Part shown: positions 33,183 to 41,734 of the stretch, one piece after another
Numbering within the stretch: position 1 is the stretch's first letter
Layout of the letters: each line of letters starts with the position of its first letter
DNA from: Rhizobium alarense
GTDB taxonomy: Bacteria; Pseudomonadota; Alphaproteobacteria; Rhizobiales; Rhizobiaceae
Length of the DNA: 44,672 nucleotides
NCBI RefSeq assembly: GCF_021555155.1
Contig: NZ_JAKGBU010000039.1
Coordinates: 1 to 44,672 of the forward strand
Reading direction: 5' to 3'
The notes under the pieces: model-generated
Database searches by the model: none
What the model saw: only the letters and a program-made list of their open reading frames with translations
What the model was told of the DNA's origin: nothing
Made by a program: the position numbers and the translations under genes

Positions 33183-34025
33183 AAGGCCTGCTGCGCGATA
33201 GGCGGCGATGCCGGTATCCCGGTTGCTCTTCGACAGCTTCCGGCCGTCGGAGCCGCGCACGAGGCCGTGATGGCGATAACGCGGTTCGGGCAGGTCGAGC
33301 AGGCGCTGCAGAAGGCGATGAACGGAGGTGGCATGGAAAAGGTCGACGCCACGCACGACGTCCGTCACTCCCTGCAGCGCATCGTCAATGGTGACGGAGA
33401 GGTGGTAGCTCGACGGTGCATCGGGGCGTGACAGGATCACGTCGCCCCAGCGCTGCGGTTCCGCGACGACCGTGCCGCTCTCCCCAGCAGGCCCCCGGCC
33501 GCCTTCCTGCCAAGTGAGCCTGCCGCCCGTCGCTGCAATCGCGGCGTCCATGTTGAGCCGCCAGGCATGCTGGCGCCCTTCCGCGATCCATGCGCCGGTC
33601 AGCGAAGCATCGAGCGATCGCTCCTCGGTCGGATAAAGCGGCGCGCCGTCCGGATCGCGTGGCCACGGCCGGCCTTTCGCCTCCTTGGACGCCACAAGGT
33701 CACGGATCTGGCCGCGGCTGAGGAAGGCCGGGTAGACGAGGCCGAGCGCCCGCAGGCGGTCGAGCGCCTGCTGGTAGAGGTCGAAATGCTCCGACTGGCG
33801 GCGCACCGGCGTCTCCCAGCCGAGTCCGAGCCAGCAAAGGTCGCGCAGGATCGCCTCCTCATATTCCGGCCGGCAGCGAGCCTGATCGATGTCTTCGATC
33901 CGCAACAGGAAGCGTCCGCCGCAACCGTCCGCAAGTGCATGGTTCAGCATGGCGGAATAGGCGTGCCCGAGGTGCAGGAGGCCGTTGGGACTCGGGGCGA
34001 AGCGGAAGACGCGCGTCTTTGACAA
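33129..34025 (-). CDS. gluQRS: Glutamyl-Q tRNA(Asp) synthetase
   Basis: Adds glutamate to queuosine at position 34 of tRNA-Asp. It is a GluRS catalytic core without the anticodon-binding domain, as the family requires (about 300 residues). FAPSPNG followed by HLGH (HIGH motif) is at the N-terminus and KLSKS (KMSKS) near residue 260. WRLNMDAA and VVRGVDLFHATSVHRLLQ are typical. The TTG at 34025 is preceded by AAGGA with a 7-nt spacer and gives 298 residues; an ATG at 34073 is an alternative with a weaker site. With yhhQ, this is the second queuosine-related gene in the window. Confidence 0.93.
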   Translation of the reverse strand: MSKTRVFRFAPSPNGLLHLGHAYSAMLNHALADGCGGRFLLRIEDIDQARCRPEYEEAILRDLCWLGLGWETPVRRQSEHFDLYQQALDRLRALGLVYPAFLSRGQIRDLVASKEAKGRPWPRDPDGAPLYPTEERSLDASLTGAWIAEGRQHAWRLNMDAAIAATGGRLTWQEGGRGPAGESGTVVAEPQRWGDVILSRPDAPSSYHLSVTIDDALQGVTDVVRGVDLFHATSVHRLLQRLLDLPEPRYRHHGLVRGSDGRKLSKSNRDTGIAAYRAAGLSPAGLRTLFARDGLVLH

Positions 34026-34114
34026 AGATCGTTCCTTGGGCTTTTGTGGCGCAAACCGGCATCGAACGGCCATAGCGGCTTGCCAGGAAACGAGGTGCCG
34101 GAAAAGAGACTGCC

Positions 34115-34765
34115 ATGCAACTGCATATGATCAGAACCGATGCCGATGTCGCGGCCGGACTCGTCGATCTCGCGCTGCTCGATCCCCGCCTGTTCGTGAT
34201 CATCGACAAGGCAGGGCCGGTTCCGTTGCGCCGGCTCGACCCCGGCTATCGTGGACTGGCGGGCATCGTCGTGTCGCAGATGGTGTCGCGTGCAAGCGCG
34301 GATGCGATCTGGCGCAAGCTCGAGGCGCTTGCCGGCGACGTCACACAGCATCACGTGCTCGGCCTTACCGACGAGGACTGTCGCGCGGTCGGATTGTCCC
34401 GGGCCAAGGCGGATACGCTGCGGCGGCTTGCCGAAAGCGTCGACAGCGGCGCCGTCGACCTCGACGCGATCTGTCACCTCGACGCGCCGGTCGCCGTTCG
34501 CGCCCTAACCCAGGTCAAGGGCATCGGTCGCTGGACGGCAGAAGTCTACCTGCTGTTCTGCGCCGGTCATCCCGATATCTTCCCGTCCGGCGACGTGGCG
34601 CTGCAGAACGCGGTCGCCCATGCGCTGGGTCTGGCGGTGCGTCCCACCGCGGCCGAACTGGACGAAATCGCCGCGCGCTGGTCGCCCTGGCGCGGCGTCT
34701 CGGCACGGCTTTTCTGGGCCTATTATGCGCGCGTGATGCGCCGCCAGGGGGCGCCGCTTGCGTGA
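34115..34765 (+). CDS. DNA-3-methyladenine glycosylase II (AlkA type)
   Basis: Base-excision repair enzyme of the HhH-GPD superfamily that removes alkylated purines. The helix-hairpin-helix is LTQVKGIGRWTAEVYLLF near residue 128-145, and the catalytic Asp lies in FPSGDVALQNAV. The N-terminal half (SQMVSRASADAIWRKLE) also fits the superfamily. At 216 residues it lacks the extra N-terminal domain of E. coli AlkA, as do many bacterial AlkA homologues. It is divergent from gluQRS by 89 bp. Confidence 0.92.
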   Translation: MQLHMIRTDADVAAGLVDLALLDPRLFVIIDKAGPVPLRRLDPGYRGLAGIVVSQMVSRASADAIWRKLEALAGDVTQHHVLGLTDEDCRAVGLSRAKADTLRRLAESVDSGAVDLDAICHLDAPVAVRALTQVKGIGRWTAEVYLLFCAGHPDIFPSGDVALQNAVAHALGLAVRPTAAELDEIAARWSPWRGVSARLFWAYYARVMRRQGAPLA

Positions 34766-34823
34766 GGCTTGCGGGCTTGCCGAGGGGAAGGCGAATCTTC
34801 TGTTTTTGCTTTTTCTTTCCGGC

Positions 34824-34853
34824 TTCACAATGCTGTAACAACGCGCCTAATAT
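34824..34853 (+). promoter_or_regulatory. Promoter candidate for the HNH gene
   Basis: TTCACA and TAATAT, separated by 18 bases, predict a start near 34860 and a leader of about 30 nt before the HNH gene. The -10 box is good and the -35 moderate. A T-rich run just upstream could end alkA transcription. Confidence 0.5.
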
Positions 34854-34888
34854 AGAAGTGCAGATGCCGAATCGCTCAGGAGAAGCCC

Positions 34889-35446
34889 TTGACGATTTCT
34901 GTTTCACCACAGGCCCTGCCAGCGCTGGTACTGAATGCTGACTACAGGCCGCTGAGTTATTATCCCTTGTCGCTTTGGTCTTGGCAGGACGCGATCAAGG
35001 CGGTTTTTCTTGACCGCGTCAACATCATCGCCGAATACGAGCATTCGGTGTCTTCCCCGAGTTTCACGATGCGCCTGCCGAGCGTTGTGTGCCTCAAGAG
35101 TTACGTGCAGCCCTCGCGCCACCCGGCCTTCACCCGGTTCAACGTGTTTCTGCGCGACAGGTTCGAATGCCAATATTGCGGTACGCCGGACGACCTGACC
35201 TTCGACCATGTCATCCCCCGCGCTCATGGCGGCGAGACGACCTGGTGCAATGTCGTGGCGGCCTGTTCGCCGTGCAACCTGAGAAAAGGCAGCAAGCTGC
35301 CGAAACAGGCGGGCATGTTCCCGCATCAGAAGCCCTATCAGCCTACGGTTCAGGATCTGCACAACAACGGGCGACTGTTTCCACCCAACTATCTGCATGA
35401 AAGCTGGATGGACTATCTCTATTGGGACGTCGAACTTCAGCCGTGA
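34889..35446 (+). CDS. HNH endonuclease
   Basis: A 185-residue protein with an HNH/McrA-like nuclease domain in its second half. CQYCGTPDDLTFDHVIPRAH has the first zinc CxxC and the DH of the active site, and CSPCNLRKGSK the second CxxC plus the N/K part. The N-terminus has a conserved LVLNADYRPLSYYPLSLWSW block. The start is a TTG with GGAGAAG just upstream; no ATG fits the family N-terminus. This protein is widely conserved as a single housekeeping-like gene in Alphaproteobacteria; its target is unknown and no restriction methylase is adjacent. Confidence 0.92.
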   Translation: MTISVSPQALPALVLNADYRPLSYYPLSLWSWQDAIKAVFLDRVNIIAEYEHSVSSPSFTMRLPSVVCLKSYVQPSRHPAFTRFNVFLRDRFECQYCGTPDDLTFDHVIPRAHGGETTWCNVVAACSPCNLRKGSKLPKQAGMFPHQKPYQPTVQDLHNNGRLFPPNYLHESWMDYLYWDVELQP

Positions 35447-35448
35447 TC

Positions 35449-35510
35449 CGTCGTCCCGGCACAACGCGGAAGCCCGGCGCATGCACCGCCCGTGCTTCCG
35501 GGGCACGACG
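35449..35510. other. Imperfect inverted repeat between convergent genes
   Basis: CGTCGTCCC (from 35449) pairs with GGGG-c-ACGACG (to 35510), and inside it GGAAGC (35468-35473) pairs with GCTTCC (35494-35499). There is a bulge of about ten bases and no T-run on either side. It could be a factor-independent stop or mRNA 3' end for the HNH and dsbB transcripts, which converge here. Confidence 0.35.
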
Positions 35511-35541
35511 TTCTGCGACAGGGTGACGACACATGCGGTGG

Positions 35542-36051
35542 TCAGGCGGCCTTTGCGCGCGCGCCCGTGAAGGCGATCGCCGCGAGGACGAGGCTGACGA
35601 TGACGTTCCATCCCGCGAAAGACAGGCCGAGCAGGCGGAAGGATGCCTCGGTGCAGGACGGACCATGCTTGGCATTGAGGTCGGAGAGCAGGTCGCCCGC
35701 GTTCTGCGTCACGCCCTGGGCCGAGGTGGCGCAGGTCGCCGGTCCTTCCCAGAAGCTCCATTCTACGCCGGCGTGATAGACGCCCATGCCGGCGCCCACG
35801 AGCATCATGATGCCGGCGATGCCGAGCAGGCCCCTGGTCAGCCATGCGGGGCCGCCGAGTGCGGCCGAGGCCGTCGCGGCAAGCGCCACCGGTATGCCGT
35901 AATAATAGGGATCGCGCTGCAGCAGGCAGAGCGCGCAGGGGATGTAGCCGCCGATATGCTCGAAGCCGAGCGCGCCGCCGACGGTTGCGGCCATGCCGGC
36001 GGCAAGCAGCGCCGCAACAGCGGTGTAAGGGCGGGAAGGGCAAATCGTCAT
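35542..36051 (-). CDS. dsbB: Disulfide bond formation protein B
   Basis: Inner-membrane quinone-dependent oxidoreductase that reoxidises DsbA. About four helices; the redox pair in the first periplasmic loop is Cys39-Cys42 (IPCALCLLQRDPYY) and the second pair is Cys107 (PATCATS) and Cys133 (GPSCTEA). LAMTGYI-type text is absent but the CxLCxxQR hallmark is clear. The 169-residue length is normal. It is convergent with the HNH gene. No dsbA is seen in the window. Confidence 0.92.
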   Translation of the reverse strand: MTICPSRPYTAVAALLAAGMAATVGGALGFEHIGGYIPCALCLLQRDPYYYGIPVALAATASAALGGPAWLTRGLLGIAGIMMLVGAGMGVYHAGVEWSFWEGPATCATSAQGVTQNAGDLLSDLNAKHGPSCTEASFRLLGLSFAGWNVIVSLVLAAIAFTGARAKAA

Positions 36052-36173
36052 CGTGAACGCCTGGACAAAAGCGCGGCCCGGCTGCCGGCTGCGCCTTTCT
36101 TATCAGGTGGCCATACCATGTAAATCACCGCACGGATTTGTGATCGGGTGTTTTGCTCCCTTGCAAATGCGGA

Positions 36174-36201
36174 TTGACCTCGCCGAAAACCATCGTGTAA
36201 A
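36174..36201 (+). promoter_or_regulatory. Promoter of tRNA-Leu
   Basis: TTGACC and TGTAAA are 16 bases apart and predict a start near 36208, about 20 bases before the tRNA. This is the only good sigma-70-like site in the gap between dsbB and the tRNA. Confidence 0.6.
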
Positions 36202-36228
36202 CGGCAAGGGCTACTCGCATAGCTCCGT

Positions 36229-36313
36229 GCCCCATTGGCGGAACTGGTAGACGCGCTCGACTCAAAATCGAGTTCCGAAAGGAGTGCTGGTTCGATTCCG
36301 GCATGGGGCACCA
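36229..36313 (+). tRNA. tRNA-Leu (CAA)
   Basis: An 85-base class II tRNA with encoded CCA. The acceptor stem is GCCCCAT/ATGGGGC with discriminator A. The anticodon arm is CTCGA-loop-TCGAG with the loop CTCAAAA, giving anticodon CAA (codon UUG). The long variable arm and the T arm (GCTGG-TTCGATT-CCGGC) are in place. It is a single tRNA; no integrase or att-like repeat of its 3' end was seen beside it. Confidence 0.97.
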
Positions 36314-36338
36314 ATATCAAATTCAGTTCGGTCGCGCC

Positions 36339-36367
36339 GCGGCCCGATCGCCGATAGCGGCCCGATC
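36339..36367. repeat. Short direct repeat downstream of tRNA-Leu
   Basis: GCGGCCCGATC occurs twice, at 36339-36349 and 36357-36367, in the 167-bp gap between tRNA-Leu and the convergent LysR gene. A small hairpin TCGAGCA-TTGC-TCGA follows. Nothing else is evident in this gap. Confidence 0.4.
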
Positions 36368-36480
36368 CTCGAGCATTGCTCGACCGCGTGACAACGCGCC
36401 GTCGTCGAGAAGCCATACGGCCGGGCGGCCGTCAGGAAGGCGCTGTCCGCGCTTCATGGCCAAGCCCGGGCGGCAAGAGG

Positions 36481-37377
36481 CTATCCATTGGCGCCGGGCG
36501 ATGGAACTGCGGCAAACCCCTTCAACCAGTCGCGGAACTGCCGCATCGCGGCGGTGGGCTCGCGCGACTGAAGGCGGGTGAGCCAGTAGCTGCCGCGGGA
36601 CGTGTAGATGCGGAACGGCTGGCGGATCGCGCCCGAAGCGAGCTGGCGCGAAAACATCAGGGGCGGGCAGAGTGCCACGCCGGCGCCCTGCAGTGCCGCC
36701 TCCATCATCGCAAGCGTCGAATCGAAAACGATGCCCTTGACGACCGGGTTGGTGCTGACCGCGCCCGCTGCCTTCAGCCAGCTCGCCCACTCGTCGGTTC
36801 GGTAGGAGCGCAAAAGCGTTTCCTGGGCGAGGTCGTCGGGTGATTTCAGCCTGCGGGCGATCTCCGGAATGCAGAGGGCGGTCAGCGGCGCGTCGAGCAG
36901 GCGTTCAGCGTCGGTGTCGTGCCAGGCGCCGTTGCCGAAGCGGATGGCGAAGTCGAGACCCTCGGCCGCGATGTCGACGCGGTTGTTGTTGGTGGAAAGG
37001 CGAAGGTCCACGAAGGGATGCTTCTCGTGAAAGGAGGGCAGGCGCGGCAGCAGCCAGCCGACGGCGAAGGTTCCGACACAGCCGACCGTCAGCACCTCCC
37101 GCAGGTGCCCGCCCTGGAAACGCTCCAGCATGTCGGCCACCCGGTCGAAGCTGTCGCGCAGCACCGGCAGCAGCGCCTCGCCCTCCGCCGTGATCATCAG
37201 GCCGCGCGGCAGACGCTTGAAGAGCGGGACATTAAGCCGTTTCTCGAGCAGTTTGACCTGATGGCTGACGGCTGCCTGCGTGACGCAAAGCTCGATCGCC
37301 GCCCGCGTGAAGCTCAGGTGGCGGGCGGAGGCCTCGAAGGCGCGAAGGGCATTGAGGGGAAGGTGAGGCCGGACCAT
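36481..37377 (-). CDS. AmpR-like LysR family transcriptional regulator
   Basis: A 298-residue LysR-type regulator. The N-terminal winged helix has LNALRAFEASARHLSFTRAA and VTQAAVSHQVKLLEKRL; the effector domain follows. Several blocks track AmpR, the beta-lactamase/muropeptide regulator: LLPVLRDSFDRVADMLERF, the VGTFAVGWLLPRLP segment, STNNNRVDIAAEGLDFAIR, RSYRTDEWASWLKAAG and GSYWLTRLQSR. Many database entries of this type are labelled GcvA-like. No ampC lies in the window. It is the last gene after an amino acid importer operon, 84 bp after the ATPase gene, on the same strand. Its target and ligand are unknown. Confidence 0.85.
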   Translation of the reverse strand: MVRPHLPLNALRAFEASARHLSFTRAAIELCVTQAAVSHQVKLLEKRLNVPLFKRLPRGLMITAEGEALLPVLRDSFDRVADMLERFQGGHLREVLTVGCVGTFAVGWLLPRLPSFHEKHPFVDLRLSTNNNRVDIAAEGLDFAIRFGNGAWHDTDAERLLDAPLTALCIPEIARRLKSPDDLAQETLLRSYRTDEWASWLKAAGAVSTNPVVKGIVFDSTLAMMEAALQGAGVALCPPLMFSRQLASGAIRQPFRIYTSRGSYWLTRLQSREPTAAMRQFRDWLKGFAAVPSPGANG

Positions 37378-37461
37378 GGCTGCCCTCGAAAAATGGAGAC
37401 CGTTCCGGGTACCACGGCTTGCCGGAGGCGCGCAAATTCCGTCGGCGACGGATCCGCCGCC

Positions 37462-38187
37462 TCAGTGCACGCCGAGGAACTGGCGCAGCTCGGGCGTCTG
37501 CGGGCTGGCGAAGACCGCCTCCGGCGGCCCGATTTCGTGGACGCGGCCCTGATGCATGAAGACGACGCGCGAGCAGACGTCGCGGGCGAACTTCATCTCG
37601 TGCGTCACCATCATCAGCGTCATGCCTTCGGCGGCAAGCTCGCTCACCACCGCCAGCACCTCTGCGACGAGTTCGGGATCCAGCGCAGACGTGATCTCGT
37701 CGCAGAGCAGCGCGATCGGCTGCATGGCGAGCGCGCGGGCGATCGCGACACGCTGCTGCTGGCCGCCGGAGAGTTCGTCCGGATAGGCGTCGAACTTGTG
37801 ACCGAGGCCGACACGCTCCAGCATCCTGCGCGCCATTGCCTCGGCCTCGGGCTTCGGCACCTTCTTCACCACCATCTGCGACAGCATGACATTTCCGCCG
37901 GCCGTCAGGTGCGGGAAGAGGTTGAACTGCTGGAAGATCATGCCGACCTTGAGCCGCAGCGCCTTGAGGTGCAACTCGTCGGGAAGCAATTGCGCGCCGG
38001 CAACCGCGATGGAACCGCCGTTGATCGTCTCCAACCCGTTGATGCAGCGAAGCAGCGTCGACTTGCCCGAGCCGCTCTTGCCGATGATCGCAATGACCTC
38101 GCCCGGCTCGACGTCGATATTGATGCCCTTCAGAACCTCGTTGTCGCCGAAGCTCTTGCGGACCTCAGTGATTTCGATGAGCGACAT
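37462..38187 (-). CDS. Polar amino acid ABC transporter ATP-binding protein
   Basis: ATPase of a PAAT-family importer (GlnQ/HisP type), 241 residues. Walker A is GKSGSGKST, signature LSGGQQQRVAIARAL, Walker B ALLCDEITSALDPE and switch MVTHEMKFARDV. The unusual C in Walker B (LLCDE, where most have LLFDE) is common in the family. The first 23 bases overlap the end of the upstream permease gene. It is followed by the LysR gene. Confidence 0.93.
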   Translation of the reverse strand: MSLIEITEVRKSFGDNEVLKGINIDVEPGEVIAIIGKSGSGKSTLLRCINGLETINGGSIAVAGAQLLPDELHLKALRLKVGMIFQQFNLFPHLTAGGNVMLSQMVVKKVPKPEAEAMARRMLERVGLGHKFDAYPDELSGGQQQRVAIARALAMQPIALLCDEITSALDPELVAEVLAVVSELAAEGMTLMMVTHEMKFARDVCSRVVFMHQGRVHEIGPPEAVFASPQTPELRQFLGVH

Positions 38188-38824
38188 TGAGCTTCCTTTC
38201 GAGGATCTGGCTCGATTTCGACAGCGGCCAGCAGAGCGCGAAATAGATGAGCGCCACGAGGCCGTAGACCGTGAACGGCTGGAAGGTGGCGTTGGTGACG
38301 ACGGTGCCGGCCTTGGAGAGCTCGACGAAGCCGATGATCGAGGTCAGCGCCGTGCCCTTTACCACCTGCACCGAAAAGCCGACGGTCGGCGGGATCGCGA
38401 GCTTGAGTGCCTGCGGCAGGATGACGTAGCGCATCTGCTGCAGGTAGCCCATGCCCAGGCTGGCCGAGGCTTCCCATTGCCCCCTGACGATCGACTGTAC
38501 GCAGCCGCGCCAGATCTCGGCCAGGAAGGCCGCTGTCCAGAGCACGAGTGCGACGCCTGCCGCAAGCCAGGCGGGCACGTCGATGCCGAAGAGGCCCAGG
38601 CCGAAGAAGGCGAGGAAGAGCTGCATCAGGAGGGGGGTGCCCTGGAAGAGCTCGACATAATATTTCGCGAGGAACCGGCCGATGCGGGCACGACCGATGC
38701 GCATGAAGAGCAGCAGCAGGCCCACCATGCCGCCGCCGGCGAAGGAGACGAGCGACAGCACGATCGTCCAGCGGGTGGCGAGCAGCAGATTGCGCAGGAC
38801 GTCCCAGAGCGTGAACTCGATCAT
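38165..38824 (-). CDS. Polar amino acid ABC transporter permease
   Basis: A 219-residue HisMQ-type permease with about five helices. The N-terminal TRWTIVLSLVSFAGGGMVGLLL, the YYVELFQGTPLLMQLFLAFFG block and the EAA-like loop EASASLGMGYLQQMRYVILPQAL are diagnostic. Its start overlaps the preceding permease stop by 4 bases, and its end overlaps the ATPase start, so all three are translationally coupled. Confidence 0.93.
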   Translation of the reverse strand: MIEFTLWDVLRNLLLATRWTIVLSLVSFAGGGMVGLLLLFMRIGRARIGRFLAKYYVELFQGTPLLMQLFLAFFGLGLFGIDVPAWLAAGVALVLWTAAFLAEIWRGCVQSIVRGQWEASASLGMGYLQQMRYVILPQALKLAIPPTVGFSVQVVKGTALTSIIGFVELSKAGTVVTNATFQPFTVYGLVALIYFALCWPLSKSSQILERKLNVAHRNH

Positions 38825-39492
38825 CGCGCAGTCCTCCGCGGGAAGATCGTCGATCCGACGAGCGCCATCGCCTGCCTGAGCAGGATCGCCAGCATGAGAT
38901 AGATGATCGTCGTCACGAAATAGGCCTCAAAGGCACGGAAGGAGCGCGACTGGATGAAGTTCGCCGCGAACGTCAGATCCTCGGCTGCGATCTGCGAGAC
39001 GACGGCGGAGCCCAGCATGACGATGATGACCTGCGAGGAAAGCGCCGGCCAGATCCGCTGCAGGGAGGGCACCAGCACGACATGCCAGAAGGTCTGGAAC
39101 GGCGTCATGGCAAGGCTCGCGCCGGCCTCGAACTGGCCCTTCGGCGTCGCCTGGATGCCGGCGCGGATGATCTCGCAGCTATAGGCGCCGAGATTGACGA
39201 TCATCGCGATATTGGCGGCCGTCAGTTCGCCAAGCTGCAGACCGAGCGACGGCAGGCCGAAAAAGATGAAGAAGAGCTGGATCAGGAAGGGCGTGTTGCG
39301 GATCAGTTCCACATAGGTGGCGACGACCGGGCGCAGCCACGGCGGCCCCAGGGCGCGCACCCAGGCGCAGGCGATGCCGAGTGCAATGCCGGCGACCGCA
39401 CCGATCGCGATCAGCTGGATCGTGATGCGTATGCCCTTCAGGAGCACCGGATAGTATTCAAGCAGCCAGGCAAAATCGAACTGATAGGCCAA
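38821..39492 (-). CDS. Polar amino acid ABC transporter permease
   Basis: The second HisMQ-type permease, 223 residues. Marks are LLKGIRITIQLIAIGAVAGI, TYVELIRNTPFLIQLFFIFFG and the EAA-like loop EAGASLAMTPFQTFWHVVLVP. It lies 69 bp after the substrate-binding protein gene. With its partner it probably forms a heterodimeric channel. Confidence 0.93.
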   Translation of the reverse strand: MAYQFDFAWLLEYYPVLLKGIRITIQLIAIGAVAGIALGIACAWVRALGPPWLRPVVATYVELIRNTPFLIQLFFIFFGLPSLGLQLGELTAANIAMIVNLGAYSCEIIRAGIQATPKGQFEAGASLAMTPFQTFWHVVLVPSLQRIWPALSSQVIIVMLGSAVVSQIAAEDLTFAANFIQSRSFRAFEAYFVTTIIYLMLAILLRQAMALVGSTIFPRRTAR

Positions 39493-39561
39493 GTGTCAGC
39501 GCCCCTGCACCGTTGGAAATGGCGGATGCCGCCCTGCCCTTCGGCCTGACGGCACAGGCGG

Positions 39562-40356
39562 TCAGAGGTCGGCCGGTATCTTGTCGCCGAGCCATTTCTC
39601 TGCGATGGCGCTGAGCGAACCGTCGGCTTTCGCCTCGGCGATGATGGCGTTGACCTTCTCCGTCAACGCCGGCTCGTTCTTGTTGAGGCCAATGTAGCAG
39701 GGCGAGTTCTTGATGAGGAACTTCATCTCCGGCCGCTTCGGCGGATTTTTCGCCAGGATTGCGGCAGCGACGACATTGCCCGTGGCGACGACTTCGACCT
39801 GGCCGGAGAGGAAGGCGGAGATCGTGCCGTTGTTGTCCTCGTAGCGCTTGATCGTTGCGTCGGCGGGCGCGATCTTCGTCAGTTCGAGATCCTCGATCGC
39901 ACCGCGCGTGACACCGATCGTCTTGCCGGAGAGATCCTCGGCATTGCTGACCGCCACGTCCGCCGGCGCGAAGACGCCGTTGAAGAAAGGTGCGTAAGCG
40001 GAGGTGAAGTCGATCACCGCCTCGCGTTCGGCATTCTTGCCGAGGCTCGAGATCACCAGATCGACCTTGTTCGTCTGGAGATAGGGGATCCGGTTGGCGC
40101 TCGTGACCGGCACGAGTTCCGCCTTCACGCCGAGCTTTTCGGCAATGAGGTTCGCCATGTCGATGTCGTATCCCATCGGGGCCATGTCGGTGCCGACGCT
40201 GCCGAAAGGCGGGAAATCCTGCGGCACGGCAACGCGCAGGACGCCGCGCGACGTGACGTCCGCCAGGGCGTCTGCACGGGCCGGAGCCGGCGCGAGGAGC
40301 GGCGAGGCGAGGAGGACAGCGGCGCCGAGCAGGGCGAGAACGTGACGTCTTTGCAT
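39562..40356 (-). CDS. Polar amino acid ABC transporter substrate-binding protein
   Basis: Periplasmic binding protein of the SBP_bac_3 family, 264 residues. A signal peptide (MQRRHVLALLGAAVLLASPLLAPAPARA, with an RR pair) precedes a mature domain that starts LADVTSRGVLRVAVPQDFPPFG. MGYDIDMANLIAEKLGV, KVDLVISSLGKNAEREAVIDFT and LSGKTIGVTRGAIEDLEL are standard. AAAGGGA precedes the ATG. It is the first gene of the importer operon (binding protein, two permeases, ATPase, LysR gene). The exact amino acid is not predictable. Confidence 0.92.
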   Translation of the reverse strand: MQRRHVLALLGAAVLLASPLLAPAPARADALADVTSRGVLRVAVPQDFPPFGSVGTDMAPMGYDIDMANLIAEKLGVKAELVPVTSANRIPYLQTNKVDLVISSLGKNAEREAVIDFTSAYAPFFNGVFAPADVAVSNAEDLSGKTIGVTRGAIEDLELTKIAPADATIKRYEDNNGTISAFLSGQVEVVATGNVVAAAILAKNPPKRPEMKFLIKNSPCYIGLNKNEPALTEKVNAIIAEAKADGSLSAIAEKWLGDKIPADL

Positions 40357-40690
40357 GGGAATCCCTTTCCGATGAACACGGAATGGACAAAAGCAAGCTT
40401 CGTGCCACCTCCCGTATCCGGTGCATTTGTATGCGCAAGACGTGGGTTATTGGATACAATCCGATCAGAAAGCCAATCGCGTCCACCAAACTGCCTATTG
40501 TTTAGGCGAGGCTGGCAGAGGCGCCGGAGCCGGCATCTATTCGCGGAAGAGACCGGATTAAAGCTGCGGCCTGTGAGCGCTTGATGCTACAGTGGCGGGC
40601 ATCGCGCGGATTTCCGGCCCGCCGGAACTGATCAATCCTGCTTTGGCCTGCACCGAAGCAATCTTCTTCGCGCAAGGACGAAACGTTCAC
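40357..40690. other. Gene-free divergent regulatory region
   Basis: About 330 bp between the divergent amino acid importer operon and the first transglutaminase gene. It must hold both promoters, but I find no convincing -35/-10 pair. It contains an inverted repeat TTGTAT (40427-40432) and ATACAA (40454-40459), 21 bases apart, that could be an operator. No small ORF with a good ribosome site is evident. Confidence 0.45.
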
Positions 40691-41581
40691 ATGACGATCT
40701 TTTCCGTCCATCACACCACCCGGTATGAATACAAGCGTCGCGTCTCCTTCGGCGACCATCGCCTGATGTTCCGGCCGCGCGATGCCTATGATCAGACGCT
40801 GCTCTCCGCCGAGCTGAAGGTCGATCCCGAGCCGGAAAACGTCCGCTGGATTCTCGATGTCTTCGGCAATTGCGTCGCGATCGTCGGTTTCGACAAGCCG
40901 TCGAAGCATCTGCACTTTGAAACCCATATCCGTCTGGATCACACGCCGCATGTTTCCCTGGAACTCCAGATCGACGACGATGCGCTGTCCTATCCCTTTC
41001 GCTATGACGGCGAGGAACTCGCGGACCTCCTTCCGACGATACGCCGCCACTATGACGATGCCGCGGACGAGGTCGGCAACTGGGCGCGGCAGTTTCTGAG
41101 CGGCGGCCGGAGCACGGATACCGGTCATCTCCTGATGACCCTCTGTTTTGCCATCCACGAGAGCTTTGCCTACGCCCGGCGCGCGGAGCGCGGCACGCAG
41201 ACGCCGCAGACGACACTGAAACTCCGGCGCGGGACCTGCCGCGACTTCGCACTCCTGATGATGGAGGCCGTCCGCGCGCTGGGCTTCGCGGCGCGGTTCG
41301 TGACCGGCTACGTCTATGTCGCCGATCGGGACGGTTCGACGACACTGGGCGGCGGCTCGACGCATGCCTGGTGCCAGGTCTACCTGCCGGGCGCCGGCTG
41401 GGTGGAGTTCGACCCGACAAACGGCATCGTCGGAAATCGCGATCTTATCCGGGTCGCCGTCGCACGTGATCCGAGACAGGCAGTGCCGCTCTGGGGAAGC
41501 TATGACGGTGACGCCGCCGATTTCGAGGATATGACGGTGCAGGTGAATGTCACCACGCAGCCGGTTCCGGTTGCAGCCTGA
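40691..41581 (+). CDS. Transglutaminase-like cysteine-protease-fold protein (complete triad)
   Basis: A 296-residue protein with an N-terminal Bact_transglu_N domain (VHHTTRYEYKRRVSFGDHRL) and a C-terminal transglutaminase core. The catalytic triad is intact: Cys183 (RGTCRDFALLM), His225 (STHAWCQVYL) and Asp241 (EFDPTNG). Such proteins may be proteases or amidases rather than cross-linkers. The ATG at 40691 has AAGGACG upstream; an earlier start at 40592 lacks such a site. A second, similar protein lies 153 bp further on. No alpha-E or ATP-grasp partner genes are in the window. Confidence 0.9.
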   Translation: MTIFSVHHTTRYEYKRRVSFGDHRLMFRPRDAYDQTLLSAELKVDPEPENVRWILDVFGNCVAIVGFDKPSKHLHFETHIRLDHTPHVSLELQIDDDALSYPFRYDGEELADLLPTIRRHYDDAADEVGNWARQFLSGGRSTDTGHLLMTLCFAIHESFAYARRAERGTQTPQTTLKLRRGTCRDFALLMMEAVRALGFAARFVTGYVYVADRDGSTTLGGGSTHAWCQVYLPGAGWVEFDPTNGIVGNRDLIRVAVARDPRQAVPLWGSYDGDAADFEDMTVQVNVTTQPVPVAA

Positions 41582-41734
41582 CGCGTCGACGTTCCACCCG
41601 GCGGAACCCTCTGATTTCCGCCGCGTTGTAAGCCGGCGGACGTAAGCGGTGCATGTCCTGGATCCGACCATCGCGGTTTGCGCGGGGGTGGGGCCAGCCG
41701 CCCGCATCTGTTCTCACACATGAAAGGCGGCCCC

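Noticed and set aside
34889-35446. HNH gene as part of a restriction or anti-phage system.
   Set aside because: No methylase, helicase or other defence gene is adjacent, and this HNH protein is widely conserved as a single core gene.
36229-36480. tRNA-Leu as an integration site of a mobile element.
   Set aside because: No integrase, no repeated copy of the tRNA 3' end and no change in gene style on either side.
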